In this document: positions 7,143 to 8,763 of the stretch, piece by piece | How the letters are laid out: every line of letters starts with the position of its first letter | How positions within the stretch are numbered: the first letter of the stretch is position 1 | Origin: Planctomycetaceae bacterium | Lineage (GTDB): Bacteria; Planctomycetota; Planctomycetia; Planctomycetales; Planctomycetaceae | Assembly (NCBI GenBank): GCA_020426065.1 | Contig: JAGQQT010000142.1 | Location: 1-8,763 of the forward strand | Length of the DNA: 8,763 nucleotides | Reading direction: 5' to 3' | Notes under the pieces: generated by a model | Told to the model about the DNA's origin: nothing | The model's input: only the letters and a program-made list of their open reading frames with translations | Database searches by the model: none | Position numbers and translations under genes: made by a program

Positions 7143-8669
7143 ATGCAATCTCTCAATTCCCGTATTGCCTTATGCCGAACAACGGGACGTCAATTGACGC
7201 CCTGGCTGTTTCTGTTAGTCGCCCTGGCTGTTTTTTCACTCTCGCCTGGAGGCAGCCAGTCCCTCTCAGAGTCGATGGCTCTGGCGGAACCTCCCGCAAG
7301 TGAAAAAACACCCAATAAAACCACACCTGTGGCAGCAGAACAGGAAGAATCTCTGATCATTTTCCCGCAGTCCAAATGGGAATCATCGAATGTTGAGATC
7401 AGCAAGTCCGTCGAGCAGCCGTATGTAAAAACGATTCGACTGACCGGCAAAGTCTCCTTGAATGAAGATCGAATCTCCCATGTTTACCCCATGGTTGAAG
7501 GTGCCGTCGACAAGGTTGGAATCTCACTGGGAGATGTTGTGGAGGCAAACCAGCAACTGATTGTGATTCATAGCCGGGAAGTGGGTGTCGCAAAGCTGGA
7601 ACTCTTCCAGGCCAGGCTGCGAGAGGAAATGGCAATCGTGAAAGATACTCTGCAGAAAGAACTGGCCACCAATACCAGAGAATTGCTCACTGCGTTACGA
7701 AACTGGGAGGACATTACTGAGATTCAGGCCCGTCTGAGTGATAAAAACATGGGTGAGTTTCGAGAACGACTGCTCATCGCCTACTCCGATTACATCAAGT
7801 CACAGGCCGACATGACCAGACTGGAAGAAGCCGGAGACTCAGGAGCGGTCTCTGGCAAGCAACTGCTCGCCGCCAGAGCCAAACGAAATTCAGACCTCGC
7901 AGCATTCCAGGCGCGCGTGGAACAAATCGCCTATGAACTTGAAACGTCTCTGCTGTCTACTTCTCAGGCTGTCCGACAGGCAAATACAGAAGTCGCGGTA
8001 GCCACCACCAGTTTGAGAATCCTGGGGTGTGACGAAAACGAAATTGCCGACATCAACCCACTTGATCAGGGAGAATCCATTTCTCATTACCAGATCCGGG
8101 CTCCGTTCAAAGGCACCGTCATTGCCAAGGATGTCACACTTGGAGAACAGGTTCGCCCTGACAATCAGATTCTTACCATAGCAGATCTGTCGACAGTCTG
8201 GATCGAAACGGACATCTTTGAAAAAGACATTCCTCTCCTGGCTTTACAGAAAGATGCAGAGATTCTGGTCACCAGTGAGGCGTGGCCTGGTAAAACTTTT
8301 GCCGCCCAGGTGTTTTACACGGGCGAAGTGATGGACGAATCGACTCGCACGGTCAGCATGCGGGCCATTGCTCCCAATGCAGAGCATATGCTTAAGCCTG
8401 GCATGTTCGTTACCGTGCAACTGCAGCTGAAATCTGCTGAAGATTCAGTACAGGTCCCCTCCACTGCGGTACAACTGCATGAGGGCAGGCATTTCGTGTT
8501 TGTTCATCAGCAGGGAGATCAGTTTGTTCGCCGCGATGTCCAACTGGGACGAACGGATAGAAACTGGTCTGTCGTTGAAAGCGGATTGACCAGGGAAGAT
8601 ACGGTTGTCACATCGGGTGGGTTCATTCTGAAATCAAAAATGCTCGAAGAGCTGTTGGCGGAGGAATAA
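7143..8669 (+). CDS. RND efflux periplasmic adaptor (CusB/CzcB-like membrane fusion protein)
   Basis: The 508-residue adaptor links an inner-membrane RND pump to an outer-membrane channel. An N-terminal signal or anchor helix (about 20-35, WLFLLVALAVF) is followed by a Pro/Thr/Glu-rich linker. The first half of the lipoyl-like domain is at about 112-143 (VYPMVEGAVDKVGISLGDVV). A long helical hairpin spans about 150-295. The second lipoyl half follows (YQIRAPFKGTVIAKDVTLGEQV, about 316-337), then the beta-barrel with STVWIETDIFEKD (350-362) and LKPGMFVTVQL (417-427), and a membrane-proximal domain ending at LLAEE. The pattern is that of heavy-metal RND adaptors. The Met-rich N-terminal copper site of E. 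coli CusB is not apparent, so the metal is undetermined. The pump gene begins 4 bases after the stop. Confidence 0.9.
   Translation: MQSLNSRIALCRTTGRQLTPWLFLLVALAVFSLSPGGSQSLSESMALAEPPASEKTPNKTTPVAAEQEESLIIFPQSKWESSNVEISKSVEQPYVKTIRLTGKVSLNEDRISHVYPMVEGAVDKVGISLGDVVEANQQLIVIHSREVGVAKLELFQARLREEMAIVKDTLQKELATNTRELLTALRNWEDITEIQARLSDKNMGEFRERLLIAYSDYIKSQADMTRLEEAGDSGAVSGKQLLAARAKRNSDLAAFQARVEQIAYELETSLLSTSQAVRQANTEVAVATTSLRILGCDENEIADINPLDQGESISHYQIRAPFKGTVIAKDVTLGEQVRPDNQILTIADLSTVWIETDIFEKDIPLLALQKDAEILVTSEAWPGKTFAAQVFYTGEVMDESTRTVSMRAIAPNAEHMLKPGMFVTVQLQLKSAEDSVQVPSTAVQLHEGRHFVFVHQQGDQFVRRDVQLGRTDRNWSVVESGLTREDTVVTSGGFILKSKMLEELLAEE
8660..8666 (+). promoter_or_regulatory. Strong ribosome binding site of the RND pump gene
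   Basis: GGAGGAA lies inside the last codons of the adaptor gene, 7 bases before ATG at 8674. It supports translational coupling of adaptor and pump. Confidence 0.75.
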
Positions 8670-8673
8670 GCCC

Positions 8674-8763
8674 ATGATTAACAACATTATCGAATGGTCT
8701 TTGAATAATCGGTTTATCGTCATGCTACTCGCCCTGGTCATTCTAGGCCTGGGGGCGTTTTCT
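8674..8763 (+). CDS. RND inner-membrane efflux pump (CusA/CzcA-like), 3'-truncated
   Basis: Only the first 30 codons are in the window; the frame runs open to the end. The visible part is a short amphipathic start (MINNIIEWSLNNRF) leading into the first membrane helix (IVMLLALVILGLGAF). This layout, with an N-terminal cytoplasmic helix ending in a NRF-type motif before the first transmembrane segment, is characteristic of CusA/CzcA heavy-metal RND pumps, which use the proton gradient to export metal ions. The position 4 bases after the adaptor gene supports the call. Metal specificity depends on residues beyond the window. Confidence 0.85.
   Translation, partial: MINNIIEWSLNNRFIVMLLALVILGLGAFS

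Overview
The window looks like bacterial chromosomal DNA of moderate GC, probably from a planctomycete. The reasons are an iduronate-2-sulfatase-type secreted sulfatase, a heavy-metal-type RND pump preceded by a small secreted protein, and loose gene packing. This assignment is an inference from gene content; no rRNA or other marker gene is present. Every gene seen lies on the + strand. No tRNA, rRNA, CRISPR array, insertion sequence or phage gene was found.

Positions 1-4493 hold a tight three-gene unit. First is a MoxR-type AAA+ ATPase that is cut by the window start just before its Walker A motif. Next is a 796-residue DUF5682 protein, then a von Willebrand factor A (VWA) protein with an intact metal-ion-dependent adhesion site. 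The order matches yehL-yehM-yehP of Escherichia coli, a cluster of unknown function. The best candidate for an undescribed system is here: the DUF5682 protein carries two GxxH motifs and a conserved Glu, arranged as in the Tiki/TraB/EreA enzyme superfamily. The unit may therefore be a putative hydrolase worked on by an ATPase and a metal-dependent adaptor.

Positions 4584-6143 encode an exported sulfatase of the iduronate-2-sulfatase type with a complete formylglycine motif. It follows the VWA gene by 90 bases and may or may not share its transcript.

Positions 6144-6467 are non-coding and contain a 10-base direct repeat and a good sigma-70-like promoter. The promoter stands before a small exported His/Cys-containing protein (6468-6905). 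After a 237-base gap come an RND periplasmic adaptor (7143-8669) and, 4 bases later, the first 30 codons of the RND inner-membrane pump. These last three genes look like a metal-efflux locus, with the small protein as a possible periplasmic metal binder.

For three genes the longest open frame begins at TTG, but a Shine-Dalgarno sequence supports a start further downstream. The shorter starts are used here.
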